The notes beneath the pieces are model-generated. The model made no database searches, was not told the origin of the DNA, and saw only the letters and a list, made by a program, of their open reading frames with translations. Source: CAZCGA01 sp964498075 (GTDB lineage: Bacteria > Desulfobacterota > Binatia > HRBIN30). From it: a DNA stretch of 64,000 bases. Positions within the stretch are counted from its first letter, which is position 1, and each line of letters starts with the position of its first letter. Both the position numbers and the translations under genes were made by a program. The stretch lies in NCBI GenBank assembly GCA_964498075.1, contig CAZCGA010000015.1:1-64000 (forward strand). The letters run 5' to 3'. Shown one piece after another: positions 42,393 to 51,927 of this stretch.

Positions 42393-43495
42393 GTGAAAGG
42401 CCTGCGGTCTTCATCGTCGCACCGGGCGGCTTGAATGACCGCGCCGGCATCGGCCGACTGGTGACGAGCGCCACCCGCTTCTGGCAGGAATCCCGCACCG
42501 GCCCGCCATTTCGGATCATCGACCCGTACGGTCCGGCCGTCCTGCCCATCGCGCCGTTCTACCTCGCGCGCGCACTCCTGCAGATCGTGTGGAATGGCTG
42601 GCACGGTCGGATTGCCGTGTTGCACGTCCACATGGCGACCAGGGGCAGCGTCCTGCGCAAGGGAATCATCGTGCGCGTGGCGGCGTGGCTCCGCCTACCG
42701 GTGATTCTCCATCTCCACGGCGCCAACTTCGACGATTTCTATCGCGCCCTGCCGCGCGGCGCTCGGCGAGCCGTGCTGCGAACGTTGCAGCGCGCCGACC
42801 GGGTCGTAGCCCTCGGTACGTACTGGCACCGCGCGCTGGTGAATGAGATCGGTGTAGACCCGAGGCGCGTCGTCGTCCTCGCAAATGGAGTCTCCGGACC
42901 ACCCGAGATGCGGGCGCGGGGCGCAGGCGGCCCGTGCCGCATCCTCTTTCTGGGGCGACTCGAAGCGGAGAAGGGGCTGCAGGTGCTCCTCGATGCCCTC
43001 GCCGACGCGCGGGTAGGTCCCTTGAGCTGGAGCATGAGGGCTGCGGGGTGGGGTGACGCCGACGCATTTCGCCAGCGGGCGGCGGCGCTCGGCCTGAGTG
43101 ACCGGGTCGAGATCAGCGGATGGGTGCCGGAGTCGCAGGTGCGGGCTTGGCTCGCCGAGTCGGATGTCTTCGTCTTGCCGTCATACTACGAAGGGCTGTC
43201 GATGGCGCTGCTCGAGGCCATGGCCTTCGGCCTCGCGGTGGTCACCACGCCGGTCGGCGCGACGGAGGACGCGGTCGTTCACGGCGTCTCGGGGCTGCTG
43301 GTCCCCGTCGGCGATCGCGCCGCGCTCGCGGCGTCACTCGCCCAGGTGATCGCCGACCGCTCGTTGCGCGCGGCACTCCAGGCCGGTGCACGGCGGACCT
43401 TTTGTGAACGCTTCGACATCAGCATCCATTGCCGGCGCCTGGAGGAGCTGTACCGCGAGGTCTGCGGCGATCGTAGCCGGCTCACTCGGGTTTGA
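42356..43495 (+). CDS. Glycosyltransferase family 4
   Basis: The 379-aa GT-B enzyme has FIVAPGGLNDRAGIGRLV near the start, LHGANFDDFY in the first domain, FLGRLEAEKGLQVLLDAL as the C-domain entrance, and the E-x7-E YEGLSMALLEAMAFG. It transfers a hexose-type sugar from a nucleotide donor. The GTG at 42356 lies in the ghost sulfotransferase sequence; a later GTG at 42383 (VASGERP) may be the true start. Its stop overlaps the convergent SGNH gene by 14 bases. Confidence 0.9.
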   Translation: MPGALCRDTVASGERPAVFIVAPGGLNDRAGIGRLVTSATRFWQESRTGPPFRIIDPYGPAVLPIAPFYLARALLQIVWNGWHGRIAVLHVHMATRGSVLRKGIIVRVAAWLRLPVILHLHGANFDDFYRALPRGARRAVLRTLQRADRVVALGTYWHRALVNEIGVDPRRVVVLANGVSGPPEMRARGAGGPCRILFLGRLEAEKGLQVLLDALADARVGPLSWSMRAAGWGDADAFRQRAAALGLSDRVEISGWVPESQVRAWLAESDVFVLPSYYEGLSMALLEAMAFGLAVVTTPVGATEDAVVHGVSGLLVPVGDRAALAASLAQVIADRSLRAALQAGARRTFCERFDISIHCRRLEELYREVCGDRSRLTRV

Positions 43496-44642
43496 AGGAC
43501 CCTTGCGTGAGCAATCGGTGCACAAGGTCGGCGACGACGCGATTCCCTTCGGCGTTGAAGTGTCCGCTACAGTTGGTTGGAAAGGTCAGCAGCTCGCAGT
43601 AATCTCGCTTGCCCAGGTATTCGGTGATTCCCTGACTCAGCTCCACGTAGTCGATCCCACGCTGCCCGAGAGCGTCCAGCAGCGGCTGCGTCGCCAGCAC
43701 GCCACGGTCCTGGAAGTACTTGAAGGAAGCGGGCGTGGGGAAGATCACCACCGCGGTCGCCTTGCCGCGCTGGCGTGCCAGGCCAGCGAAGTCTTCAACA
43801 ATGAGGACCGTCATGGGCAGGGCGCCCGTGATGTGCCGTGGGTCGAGGAAGTCGATCCAGCTGGGCTCGCGGCGCATCCAACTCCTGGCGCGGTCGGACG
43901 CCGCTGCTCTGAGCAGCCGCCAGGTATACGGAAACGACAGCGTCACGGGACCGAAGCGGGAATCGGGCAGAAGGCCTTCGTGGGTGAAGAAACCCTGCGG
44001 GTGCCGCACGGCTTCGCTGACTTCGGCGTAGGTCCAGGCGCTCAGGGGCACCAGCGACAACTGTCCGTTCTCGATCTCGAAGCGCGGCTTGAACGAGAAC
44101 CGCTCAGTGCCGTGGAGAAAGTACACGTACCGAGTCAGATTGCGCAGGATGTCCTCCGGGTAGATGCCCAACAACACCACACGTGCGCGGTCATCGGCGC
44201 GCTGCTTGAAGCGCAGATAGGCTTGATCCGTGCCGTAGCCGCCGACGCCGAAATTCGCCACTCGGCAGCCGAGCCGACCGGACAGCACGTTGCTCCATGC
44301 TTTTTCATGACTCACTTCACTGCCGTAGACGAATGAGTCGCCGTACAAGGAGACGCATTCGGTCCCCGGCGTCGGGAACGAGGGGATATAGCGCGAGCCC
44401 GACGCGTCACGTTCCGACCCGCCGAAGCGGGTTGGCGACGGCCACCCTAAGAGCGGATCGCGGAATTGTAAATACTGCTCGAAATCCGGCTGCGCGATCT
44501 TGGGGGCCGCGTAGAACAGGAACGCGGCGCGTTCGGGTAAGATGAATCTGGTGGCGACAAACGAAATGCTCTCCACGCCAAGCGCTGCCACGACGCCGAT
44601 GAGCACATAGCCGAGGGCACGGATTGATCCACGAGCCTGCAT
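43482..44642 (-). CDS. SGNH-hydrolase-like membrane-anchored protein
   Basis: The 386-aa protein has one N-terminal membrane helix (YVLIGVVAALGVESISFVA) and a periplasmic domain. Block I is LYGDSFVYG, the Gly block is NFGVGGYGTDQAYLR, an Asn lies in the RNLTRYVY region, and the final block is GHFNAEGNRVVADL, where the His is present but the canonical Asp two residues before it is not. It may O-acylate or deacylate glycan, as SGNH proteins in exopolysaccharide clusters do. An open frame extends to a GTG at 44666. Confidence 0.75.
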   Translation of the reverse strand: MQARGSIRALGYVLIGVVAALGVESISFVATRFILPERAAFLFYAAPKIAQPDFEQYLQFRDPLLGWPSPTRFGGSERDASGSRYIPSFPTPGTECVSLYGDSFVYGSEVSHEKAWSNVLSGRLGCRVANFGVGGYGTDQAYLRFKQRADDRARVVLLGIYPEDILRNLTRYVYFLHGTERFSFKPRFEIENGQLSLVPLSAWTYAEVSEAVRHPQGFFTHEGLLPDSRFGPVTLSFPYTWRLLRAAASDRARSWMRREPSWIDFLDPRHITGALPMTVLIVEDFAGLARQRGKATAVVIFPTPASFKYFQDRGVLATQPLLDALGQRGIDYVELSQGITEYLGKRDYCELLTFPTNCSGHFNAEGNRVVADLVHRLLTQGSFKPE

Positions 44643-44746
44643 GGCGCGCCAGCGTGTTGCCCGCACCTTTGAATGTCAACCGTAGCGGGCACCAAGGTGT
44701 GCTGTCTCCGGGCCGGACTTGTGGTAACAGAGCAACCGGGCGTCAA

Positions 44747-46282
44747 ATGTCGGAGTGCAACACGGTTATCGCGCTATTGCAGCGCGGCGCGGACACGGAC
44801 ATCGCCATCGTCGCGCCGGGCCGGGCGTCGCTGACCTATGGTGGCCTGCGCACGCACGTCGCGCGGGTCGTCGATGCCCTCAACGCGCTGGGCATCGGAC
44901 GCAACGACCGCGTCGCGCTGGCGCTTCCCAACGGACCCGAGATGGCCGCTACCTTCGTTGGCATCGCCGCCGGCGCGACCGTGGCGCCCCTCAACCCGGC
45001 CTACCGGGCGCGTGAGATCGAATGGTATCTGTCGGACCTCCACGCCCAGGCGCTGGTGGTCGCGGCGGGGGAGCACTCGCCCGCGGGTGACGTGGCGGCG
45101 CGGCTCGGACTCGCCGTCATCGAGCTGCGCGTGCCGGACGGAGCACCCGCGGGCATCTTCGAGTTGTCGGCGCTGACGCGATCGCGCCGTTCAATCGACG
45201 GACCCAACCGCGGGGCCGCCCATCCCGACGACGTCGCGCTGGTGCTGCACACGTCGGGCACGACATCACGCGCCAAGATGGTTCCGCTGACGCAGCGGAA
45301 CGTCAGCGCCAGCGCCGGTCACATTCGCGAGACGCTGGCGCTGACGCCAGCCGACCGGTGTCTCAACATCATGCCGCTGTTCCACATCCATGGCTTGATG
45401 GCGGCGGTGCTGGCGAGCCTGGGCGCCGGCGCGAGTGTCGCGTGCACACCCGGCTTCGACGCCTTCAAGTTCTTCGGTTGGATGCGCGACCTGCGGCCCA
45501 CGTGGTACACAGCGGTGCCGAGCCTGCACCAGGCGATCCTGGATCGCGCCGCCCGCAACGCCGAGATCATCGACGCCTGTCGTTTGCGGCTGATCCGCTC
45601 GTCCTCCGCGTCGTTGCCGCCGCGTGTCATGGCGGCGTTGGAGGGCGCGTTCGATGCGCCGGTGATCGAGAGCTACGGCATGACCGAGGCGGCGCACCAG
45701 ATGGCCTCCAACCCGTTGCCGCCGCGCCCCCGCAAGCCGGGCAGCGTCGGCCTCGCGGCGGGCCCGGAGGTCGCGGTGATGGATGCGGCCGGCACGCTGT
45801 TGGGGCCCGGGCAGACGGGTGAAGTCGTCATCCGCGGCCCCAACGTCATGGACGGGTACGAGAACAACCCGCAGGCGAACGCTGCGGCGTTCACCGGCGG
45901 CTGGTTGCGCACCGGCGACCAAGGCCGGTTCGACGCGGACGGCTATCTCAGCATCACTGGCCGGTTGAAGGAGATCATCAATCGCGGCGGTGAGAAGATC
46001 AGCCCGCGCGAAATTGACGAAGTCCTGCTGGAACACCCGGCGGTTGCACAGGCGGTCACTTTTGCCACGCCGCACGACCGGCTCGGCGAGGACGTTGCGG
46101 CGGCGGTGGTCTTGCGCCGTGGGGCGAGTGCCGAGGCGCAGGAGATCCGCGCCTTCGCCGCGACGCGGCTCGCCGACTTCAAGGTACCGCGCCAGCTGAT
46201 CATTCTGGACGAGATTCCCCAAGGCGCCACCGGCAAGCCGCAACGCGTCGGCCTGGCGGCAAAACTGGGACTCACCCGCTGA
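44747..46282 (+). CDS. AMP-dependent acyl-CoA/oxalyl-CoA ligase-like protein
   Basis: The 511-aa ANL enzyme has VLHTSGTTSRAKMVPLT, IESYGMTEAAHQMAS, WLRTGDQGRFDADGYLSI and the C-terminal LDEIPQGATGKPQR with catalytic Lys. The IESYGMTEAAHQM block is the signature of the Pcs60/oxalate-CoA ligase branch. In this cluster it may activate a carboxylic acid for sugar acylation, as acyl-CoA ligases next to polysaccharide deacetylases often do. Its stop overlaps a possible CTG start of the deacetylase by 3 bases. Confidence 0.87.
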   Translation: MSECNTVIALLQRGADTDIAIVAPGRASLTYGGLRTHVARVVDALNALGIGRNDRVALALPNGPEMAATFVGIAAGATVAPLNPAYRAREIEWYLSDLHAQALVVAAGEHSPAGDVAARLGLAVIELRVPDGAPAGIFELSALTRSRRSIDGPNRGAAHPDDVALVLHTSGTTSRAKMVPLTQRNVSASAGHIRETLALTPADRCLNIMPLFHIHGLMAAVLASLGAGASVACTPGFDAFKFFGWMRDLRPTWYTAVPSLHQAILDRAARNAEIIDACRLRLIRSSSASLPPRVMAALEGAFDAPVIESYGMTEAAHQMASNPLPPRPRKPGSVGLAAGPEVAVMDAAGTLLGPGQTGEVVIRGPNVMDGYENNPQANAAAFTGGWLRTGDQGRFDADGYLSITGRLKEIINRGGEKISPREIDEVLLEHPAVAQAVTFATPHDRLGEDVAAAVVLRRGASAEAQEIRAFAATRLADFKVPRQLIILDEIPQGATGKPQRVGLAAKLGLTR

Positions 46283-46365
46283 AACGGCTTATTACCCCGG
46301 CCCTGCGGCGCCTCAATTTCGCACTGGCCGCGACGTGGCTCCGGCGGCGGCGCGAACGTCCGGCA

Positions 46366-47253
46366 TTGCTGGCCTTCGTGTTTCACAGCCTGTTCCAGGA
46401 CGAGCGTGAGATCGCCAGCGAGATCGTCGATCCGTACCAGCCGCTGCGAGTGAGCGACTTCAAACGGGTCCTCCAGTACTTCCTCGAGTACGGCTACCGG
46501 TTCGTTACTCCGGCCCACATTGAGAGTGGCCTCGACATGACTGGCCGCTATGCGTTCGTCACTTTCGACGACGGCTATGCCAACAACCTGCACGCCCTCC
46601 CCGTTCTCAAGGAGCTCGGCGTACCCGCCACCTTCTTCGTCTCGGTCAACCACGTCGCCACCGGTATGGGGTTCTGGTGGGACGCACTCTATCGCGTGCG
46701 CCGGCGAAGCGGCGTGGCGGTCACCGCCATTCGCCGCGAGCAAGCCACCCTGAAGCGCCGGACGTTTCGGGATATCGATGCTTACGTCCGTGCCGAGTGC
46801 GGCGCGCGCGGACTGCAGCCGGTGGGCGACATCGACCGCCCGTTGACCCCGGCCGAGTTGTGGCAACTGGCGTGCGAGCCACTGGTCACGCTCGGCAATC
46901 ACACGGCCGATCACGCCGTGCTCACGGTACACGACGACCGCGAGGTGCGGGCGCAAATCCGTGCCTGCCAGGAGTATTTGGCGGCGCTGACGGGGACAGC
47001 ACCGCGCATCATCGCCTATCCGAACGGGAGCTACGACGCGCGCGTGTGCCAGCTGGCGCGTGCCGAAGGGCTGCGCCTCGGCGTCGTCGTCGAGCCGCGC
47101 AAGAATCGGTTGCCGATCACCGACGGCGCTGCGATGACCTTGGGACGCTACTTCCTCAGGGGCGGGTCCATTCTGATCGAGGAGTGTCAGCTGTGCCGCA
47201 GCGATCTGCAGCTGCTGCATCAGCTGCGCCGAGCCTTCAACGTCCACCGCTAA
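46366..47253 (+). CDS. Polysaccharide deacetylase family protein
   Basis: The protein shows the NodB-type motifs FVTFDDGYANN (metal Asp) and LGNHTADHAV (metal His pair), then IIAYPNGSYD and LGVVVEP. It removes N- or O-acetyl groups from glycan. The TTG at 46366 starts inside the first beta-strand, so the real start is probably a CTG at 46279, overlapping the previous stop (CTGA), which would add 29 residues beginning KRLITPALRRLN. It overlaps the convergent acyltransferase gene by 17 bases. Confidence 0.85.
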   Translation: MLAFVFHSLFQDEREIASEIVDPYQPLRVSDFKRVLQYFLEYGYRFVTPAHIESGLDMTGRYAFVTFDDGYANNLHALPVLKELGVPATFFVSVNHVATGMGFWWDALYRVRRRSGVAVTAIRREQATLKRRTFRDIDAYVRAECGARGLQPVGDIDRPLTPAELWQLACEPLVTLGNHTADHAVLTVHDDREVRAQIRACQEYLAALTGTAPRIIAYPNGSYDARVCQLARAEGLRLGVVVEPRKNRLPITDGAAMTLGRYFLRGGSILIEECQLCRSDLQLLHQLRRAFNVHR

Positions 47254-48217
47254 CACCCAGCGGCCGCCCCTTCCACTCCCGGCTCTGGTCGGGGAAGCGC
47301 GCGATGTACGACTCCAAGAGCGCCGCATATGCGGTCACCAGGACGCGGACTGCCGCCTCGCGATCAAGATCGAGAGGCGCCTGCAACGCCGGCTCGACCG
47401 TGGTGACGAACGAACCATCCTCGAGCTGCACGGTAAACACCGGAAGCAGGGCCGCGCCGGAGCGTCGCGCCAGCGCCGGGGCGCCCTCGGCGATGGCAAC
47501 CGTCTCGTCGAAGAACGGGACCATGACGGTTCGCTGCCCCTGGTTGCCGACGGTCACTGAGACCAAACGGTTCTCCCGCACGCGACGGGCCAGCTCACGC
47601 AGGGCCCCGATGGATTGCCCGGGATTCATCACCAGGCGCTCCGCCAGGTAGCGGCTCTCGACGCGCGTCCAGATCGGGTTGAGCACGCGCGCCCCGAAGC
47701 GGCTCGGAGAGAAGCCGTGGGTGAATCGGCTCAGGTGGCTGACGGCGAAACCGGCCCGATGGAAGGCGATCTTGGTCACCAGGTCGCTGAACGCCATCGG
47801 CGTCACCCACAGAATGCCGCCTTTGCCTGCCGCCAGTGCCCGCTCCACGTGGGCGCGCCCGTTGAGCTGAATGCGGGGCTCCCAACCGCCGGGGGCATAA
47901 GAACGCAGCGCGTACAGCCGCGAGCGATGGTAGTTCGCGGCCAGGGCTTCCACGAGCCGATCCGCCTGCTCCGCGTGCAGATGGCGGCGCAGCCGGCGTC
48001 CGATGTAGTCGCGTTGTCGCTCTCGGCGCTTGGGGCGCAAGCGCGCCGCCCCGCGCACGCCCGCGCGGCACAGCGGATCCCACCACCGCTCGGGCACACA
48101 CCAGGCAACCATTGCGACGACCGGTAGGTAGGCGAGCAGGAAGGCATCGCGCGCCAGGAACGCCGGCGGCGCGTCCAGATCGAACCGGTTCTCCGCATCC
48201 TTGATGCGATCCCCCAT
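47237..48217 (-). CDS. LpxL/HtrB-like acyltransferase family protein lacking the canonical His
   Basis: This 326-aa protein has the layout of lipid A late acyltransferases: an N-terminal hydrophobic segment (LAYLPVVAMVAWCVP), an NYHRSRLYALRSY-type helix and a later EGAPALARRSGAALLPVF strand. In LpxL the active-site motif is HxxxxD/E; here the equivalent stretch is TPMAFSD, with Pro at the His position and the Asp kept. It is probably a membrane-bound acyl carrier-using protein with altered chemistry, or a non-catalytic relative. Position suggests work on a glycolipid or glycan. Confidence 0.72.
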   Translation of the reverse strand: MGDRIKDAENRFDLDAPPAFLARDAFLLAYLPVVAMVAWCVPERWWDPLCRAGVRGAARLRPKRRERQRDYIGRRLRRHLHAEQADRLVEALAANYHRSRLYALRSYAPGGWEPRIQLNGRAHVERALAAGKGGILWVTPMAFSDLVTKIAFHRAGFAVSHLSRFTHGFSPSRFGARVLNPIWTRVESRYLAERLVMNPGQSIGALRELARRVRENRLVSVTVGNQGQRTVMVPFFDETVAIAEGAPALARRSGAALLPVFTVQLEDGSFVTTVEPALQAPLDLDREAAVRVLVTAYAALLESYIARFPDQSREWKGRPLGVSGGR

Positions 48218-48277
48218 CAGCGTACCCCGGACTTCCAGAATGCCACGATTCTCCCAACGGCGGCCGCCCGAGCCGCG

Positions 48278-50209
48278 CTACTCCTGCTCGTAGCCGAGAG
48301 CCTTCAGCCGCTCGACCAGCCCGGGGTCCATGATGACCTGCACGGCATCCTGCCGCTTGCGCCCCGCCGCAGCGAGCATGGTTTGCAGCTCGTTCTCCAT
48401 CGTCGTCAGCCCATCGGGATTCAGCGTCGCGAGGTCGTGCTCCTCGTTTGGGTCTTGCCGCAGATCGAACAGCTGCGACGCGGTGTTGCGGCCGCTACGC
48501 GTGTTGATGAGCTTGAGCCCATCGCGTACCAACGCGTTGGACCACAGCTGCATCCCGTACTCGAGCTGCGTCAGGACCGGACGAGGCTGCTCTTCCTTGC
48601 CCTGCAGAATCGCCAGCACGCTGCGTCCCTCGAACTGCGGCTCGGCGGCAAGACCCGCAAGATCGAGCACCGTGGGTGCGACGTCGAGCAGTCGCACCGG
48701 GGTGGTCACGCGCGCCGGCGCGTGCACCCGGGTGGGCGCGTAGAGAAGAAATGGAACGCGCGTCACCGCCTCGTACAAGGAATACCCATGTTCCCATACG
48801 CCATGCTCGCCGAACTCCTCCCCGTGATCGCCGATGACGATGATGGCCGTCTCCTGGAGCCTGCGGCGTTGGAGCAGCCCACTGACAATCCGCGCCAACA
48901 GACTGTCCCCGTAAAGGAGCTTCTCGTCGTAGGCGGCGATCAGCGCCGCGGTCCTCTCGGCGCTCCAAGGCTCGGGCACGACGAAGGGTGCGACACCGGG
49001 AACGTAGGGGGGCTCCACGGCTGAGGCGGGTCTTCCTTTGGACGGCGCGCCGAAGCGACCGTCGAACGGCGCCGGGGAGACGTACGGCCGATGCGGGGCC
49101 AAGAAGTGCACGTACGCGAAGTAGGGTTGGTCAGGACGCTCATCGATCCAGTTGAGGAGGGCGTGCGGCAGGTCGGCGATACTGGCCCAGCCACTCGCCA
49201 GTGTCGGGTCCAGCACATCCAGCCGTTGCATCAGGGGCCTCAAGAATGCGAGGGGCCTCAGCCGCTGGCCGACCTGTCCGAGCACATGGCCAAGAACAGT
49301 CCCCAATGCAACGTTCCACCCATGGTCGTATACGAAGCGGTCCACGCCGCGGTCGTACCCAAACAACGGTGAGACGAACCCGTTCTGCGAGAAGACACCG
49401 GTGCGGTACCCCTGTGCTTTGAGCAGCATCGGCAGCGTGGTGAGTCCGTTGGGCAGACGCGCGGAGAGCGCGGTGACGCGGTGAGTCGCCGGGTAGACAC
49501 CGGTGAACAGCGTGGCCACCGACGGCTTCGTCCAGGAGCTCTGTGCATAGGCGGTGAGGAAGACCACGCCCTCGCGAGCGATCTCTTCGAGCGTGGGCGT
49601 GGTCGGCCGCGCGTAACCAGACACCGACGTGTGATCGGCGCGTAGCGCGTCGAAGAGCACGATGAGAATGTCCGGCGAGTCCCCCCGAGTGCGCACTTCG
49701 CGCGCCGTCCGGCCGGGAGACCCGGAAGGCGCGCCGGGACCGAATGCACTCACGATGGATATGATGAGCGCCGTGAGCAGCAGCAGCCCGGCCGAAAGAA
49801 AGACCCCGCGGTCGTCCCAGTCCGGGAGCCAGCGCAGCAGTCCGATCACCGCGCCGGTCGCGACCAAAAGCGCGACGAGATCGAAGAGCAGCGAGTACGG
49901 GTCGGCGGCGGCGGGAAGATAGTGGATGTTGACGTGCCCACCGACGACGACGAGAAGTGACAACCCACAGAGCATGGCGAGGGGCCGTCGATGCACGGAA
50001 CGGCCCGACGGCGGGGGCAGGAGCACACCGATCACCAGCCCCGCAAGCGACCAGACCACGGCGTAGAGCACCACGTTAACCAGCAGCGTGCTGCGGCGGA
50101 ACACCATCGATGGGTGAAGCGCCCGGAACGTGGCTTCGGCGAGACCGGTCAGGGCGCCCACCACCACGCCCAGCGCCAATCCACCGAGGGCGGAGCGCAA
50201 ACGGGTCAC
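48278..50209 (-). CDS. Sulfatase-domain membrane protein with Thr nucleophile (AP superfamily)
   Basis: The 643-aa protein has about five TM segments (to residue ~165) followed by a periplasmic alkaline-phosphatase-superfamily domain: DILIVLFDALRADHTS (metal Asp), SWTKPSVATLFTG (nucleophile region), then GDHGEEFGEHGVWEHG (metal Asp/His pair). The nucleophile position reads T-K-P-S-V, not C/S-x-P-S-R, so it is not a formylglycine sulfatase. It resembles phospho-transferases such as LtaS and PEtn transferases. It may put or remove phosphate-containing groups on the polysaccharide. Confidence 0.8.
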   Translation of the reverse strand: MTRLRSALGGLALGVVVGALTGLAEATFRALHPSMVFRRSTLLVNVVLYAVVWSLAGLVIGVLLPPPSGRSVHRRPLAMLCGLSLLVVVGGHVNIHYLPAAADPYSLLFDLVALLVATGAVIGLLRWLPDWDDRGVFLSAGLLLLTALIISIVSAFGPGAPSGSPGRTAREVRTRGDSPDILIVLFDALRADHTSVSGYARPTTPTLEEIAREGVVFLTAYAQSSWTKPSVATLFTGVYPATHRVTALSARLPNGLTTLPMLLKAQGYRTGVFSQNGFVSPLFGYDRGVDRFVYDHGWNVALGTVLGHVLGQVGQRLRPLAFLRPLMQRLDVLDPTLASGWASIADLPHALLNWIDERPDQPYFAYVHFLAPHRPYVSPAPFDGRFGAPSKGRPASAVEPPYVPGVAPFVVPEPWSAERTAALIAAYDEKLLYGDSLLARIVSGLLQRRRLQETAIIVIGDHGEEFGEHGVWEHGYSLYEAVTRVPFLLYAPTRVHAPARVTTPVRLLDVAPTVLDLAGLAAEPQFEGRSVLAILQGKEEQPRPVLTQLEYGMQLWSNALVRDGLKLINTRSGRNTASQLFDLRQDPNEEHDLATLNPDGLTTMENELQTMLAAAGRKRQDAVQVIMDPGLVERLKALGYEQE

Positions 50210-50341
50210 CGTCTCACCTGAGCTGGCATCGCCCCCGCAACATGATGCGAGCGACGCAGCGACGCAAGCGGCGGCAGCAAATCATCGGCAAAGCTTCCAA
50301 ACCCGCGCGCTTCATGAAATGAGAACGGGGTCTGGAGTCGC

Positions 50342-51907
50342 ATGATGCCCGCGCGTGTCGTTGTGATCGGTCTGGATGCGGCCGAGGCCACGTTGCTCGA
50401 ACAGTGGGCGGACGAGGGCTTCCTGCCGACCCTTGCCCATCTGCGAAAGCATGGGGCGACCAGTCGCTTGGACAATTCCCTGGAGACGCTGCCGGGAGCG
50501 ATCTGGCCGGAGCTGACCACCGGACGATCCGCGGGTAAGCTGGCGCTCTTCTACCACCCCGCTCAGCTACATACCGGCGAGGCACGGACGCGGCCGGTGA
50601 CGGCCGACGACTATGACGCCAGCACGTTCTACTGGAACGTCGCCAGCCGCGCCGGGCGCCGCGTCGCGGTCATCGATCAGCCCCATGCGGTGGGCTTCGG
50701 CGGCCTCAACGGCATCCAGATCATCGAGTGGGGTCTGCACGACCGGCACTTCAACGTGGCGACGCAGCCTCCCGAGCTGCTCAAGGAAGTGCGGGCTCGC
50801 TATGGTGACCACCCGATCAACTCGTGCGACCACTTTCACGGCGGCACGATGGGCGGCTATCTCGGTCTCCTCGACGCCGCGATCGAAGGCGCACGGCGGA
50901 AGACCGCGTTGATCGTGGACGTGATGGCTCGCGAGGCGTGGGATCTGCTCGCTTGCGCCTTCGGCGAGTCGCATTGCGCCGGACACCACTTCTGGCGTTT
51001 CCGCGACCCGAGCCATCCGGCGCATCGGCCAGACGCGCCGCCGGAGCTGCGGACCGCCCTGCGCACCGTGTACCAGCAGCTCGATGCCGGCATCGCCGCG
51101 GTCATTGAAGCGGCTGGACCCGCGGCGCGCGTGATCGTGGTCGCCAGCCATGGGATGGGGCCGAAGATCGGTGGCCCGCAGCTGCTGCCCGAGGTTCTGC
51201 ACCGACTCGGATTGGCAGACGGCAAGCCCTGGCATCAGCGCGTCGGCTTGCGCACTCCCTCATGGGTGCGCCGGGCCATCAAGCGCGCCTCGCCCGTTCC
51301 CATTCCCACGCGCCTACAGATGGGAACCGACTCGCGTTACGAGCAAGCTCTCGGGCCGCGGCGCCGGGTCGTTCCCCTATACAACAACCGTTGCGGTGCG
51401 ATGCGACTCAATCTGGTGGGGCGCGAGCCCTTCGGCAGTGTTCAGCCAGGAGCCGAGGCGGAAGCGTTGCTCGCCGAGCTCCGCAACGAGCTGCTGTCCT
51501 TACGAGCTCCGGTCACAGGCGAACCGATCGTGAAGCGTGTGGTCACCGCCACCGAGGCGTTTGGCCCCGATCATCACCCGGATGTGCCCGACCTGATGAT
51601 CGTGTTCCGTACGGACCTGGGTTTCCTGACGGCCTGTACGTCCGCTCGTGTGGGGCTCGTGCAGGTTCCCGTCAGCCCGGGACTTGATCCACGCAGCGGC
51701 GATCACTGGGTGCAATCGCGGCTGTGGGCGATCGGACCGGGTTGCCCGCAGGGCTCACGGTTGCGCGATGCAAACGTTCTCGACCTGGCACCGACGGTCC
51801 TTGAGCTGTTGGACGTCGATGTGCCCAGTTGGATCGACGGCCACCCGTTGCCCGACCTCATCGCCGCTCCCTCCGCGTTGCCGCGTGCGCTTGCGGGGAC
51901 GGCGTAG
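50342..51907 (+). CDS. Type I phosphodiesterase / alkaline-phosphatase family protein
   Basis: The 521-aa protein has no signal peptide. It starts with a nucleotide pyrophosphatase/phosphodiesterase signature: VVIGLDAAEATLLEQWADEG, the nucleophile-bearing PGAIWPELTTGRSAG (Thr), HFNVATQPP, SHCAGHHFW and VVASHGMGPKIGG (metal His). These enzymes cleave phosphodiester bonds, and relatives occur in glycan clusters. It faces the sulfatase-like gene across a 132-bp divergent region. The substrate is unknown. Confidence 0.85.
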   Translation: MMPARVVVIGLDAAEATLLEQWADEGFLPTLAHLRKHGATSRLDNSLETLPGAIWPELTTGRSAGKLALFYHPAQLHTGEARTRPVTADDYDASTFYWNVASRAGRRVAVIDQPHAVGFGGLNGIQIIEWGLHDRHFNVATQPPELLKEVRARYGDHPINSCDHFHGGTMGGYLGLLDAAIEGARRKTALIVDVMAREAWDLLACAFGESHCAGHHFWRFRDPSHPAHRPDAPPELRTALRTVYQQLDAGIAAVIEAAGPAARVIVVASHGMGPKIGGPQLLPEVLHRLGLADGKPWHQRVGLRTPSWVRRAIKRASPVPIPTRLQMGTDSRYEQALGPRRRVVPLYNNRCGAMRLNLVGREPFGSVQPGAEAEALLAELRNELLSLRAPVTGEPIVKRVVTATEAFGPDHHPDVPDLMIVFRTDLGFLTACTSARVGLVQVPVSPGLDPRSGDHWVQSRLWAIGPGCPQGSRLRDANVLDLAPTVLELLDVDVPSWIDGHPLPDLIAAPSALPRALAGTA

Positions 51908-51927
51908 TCGGCTACGAAGGCTGACGC

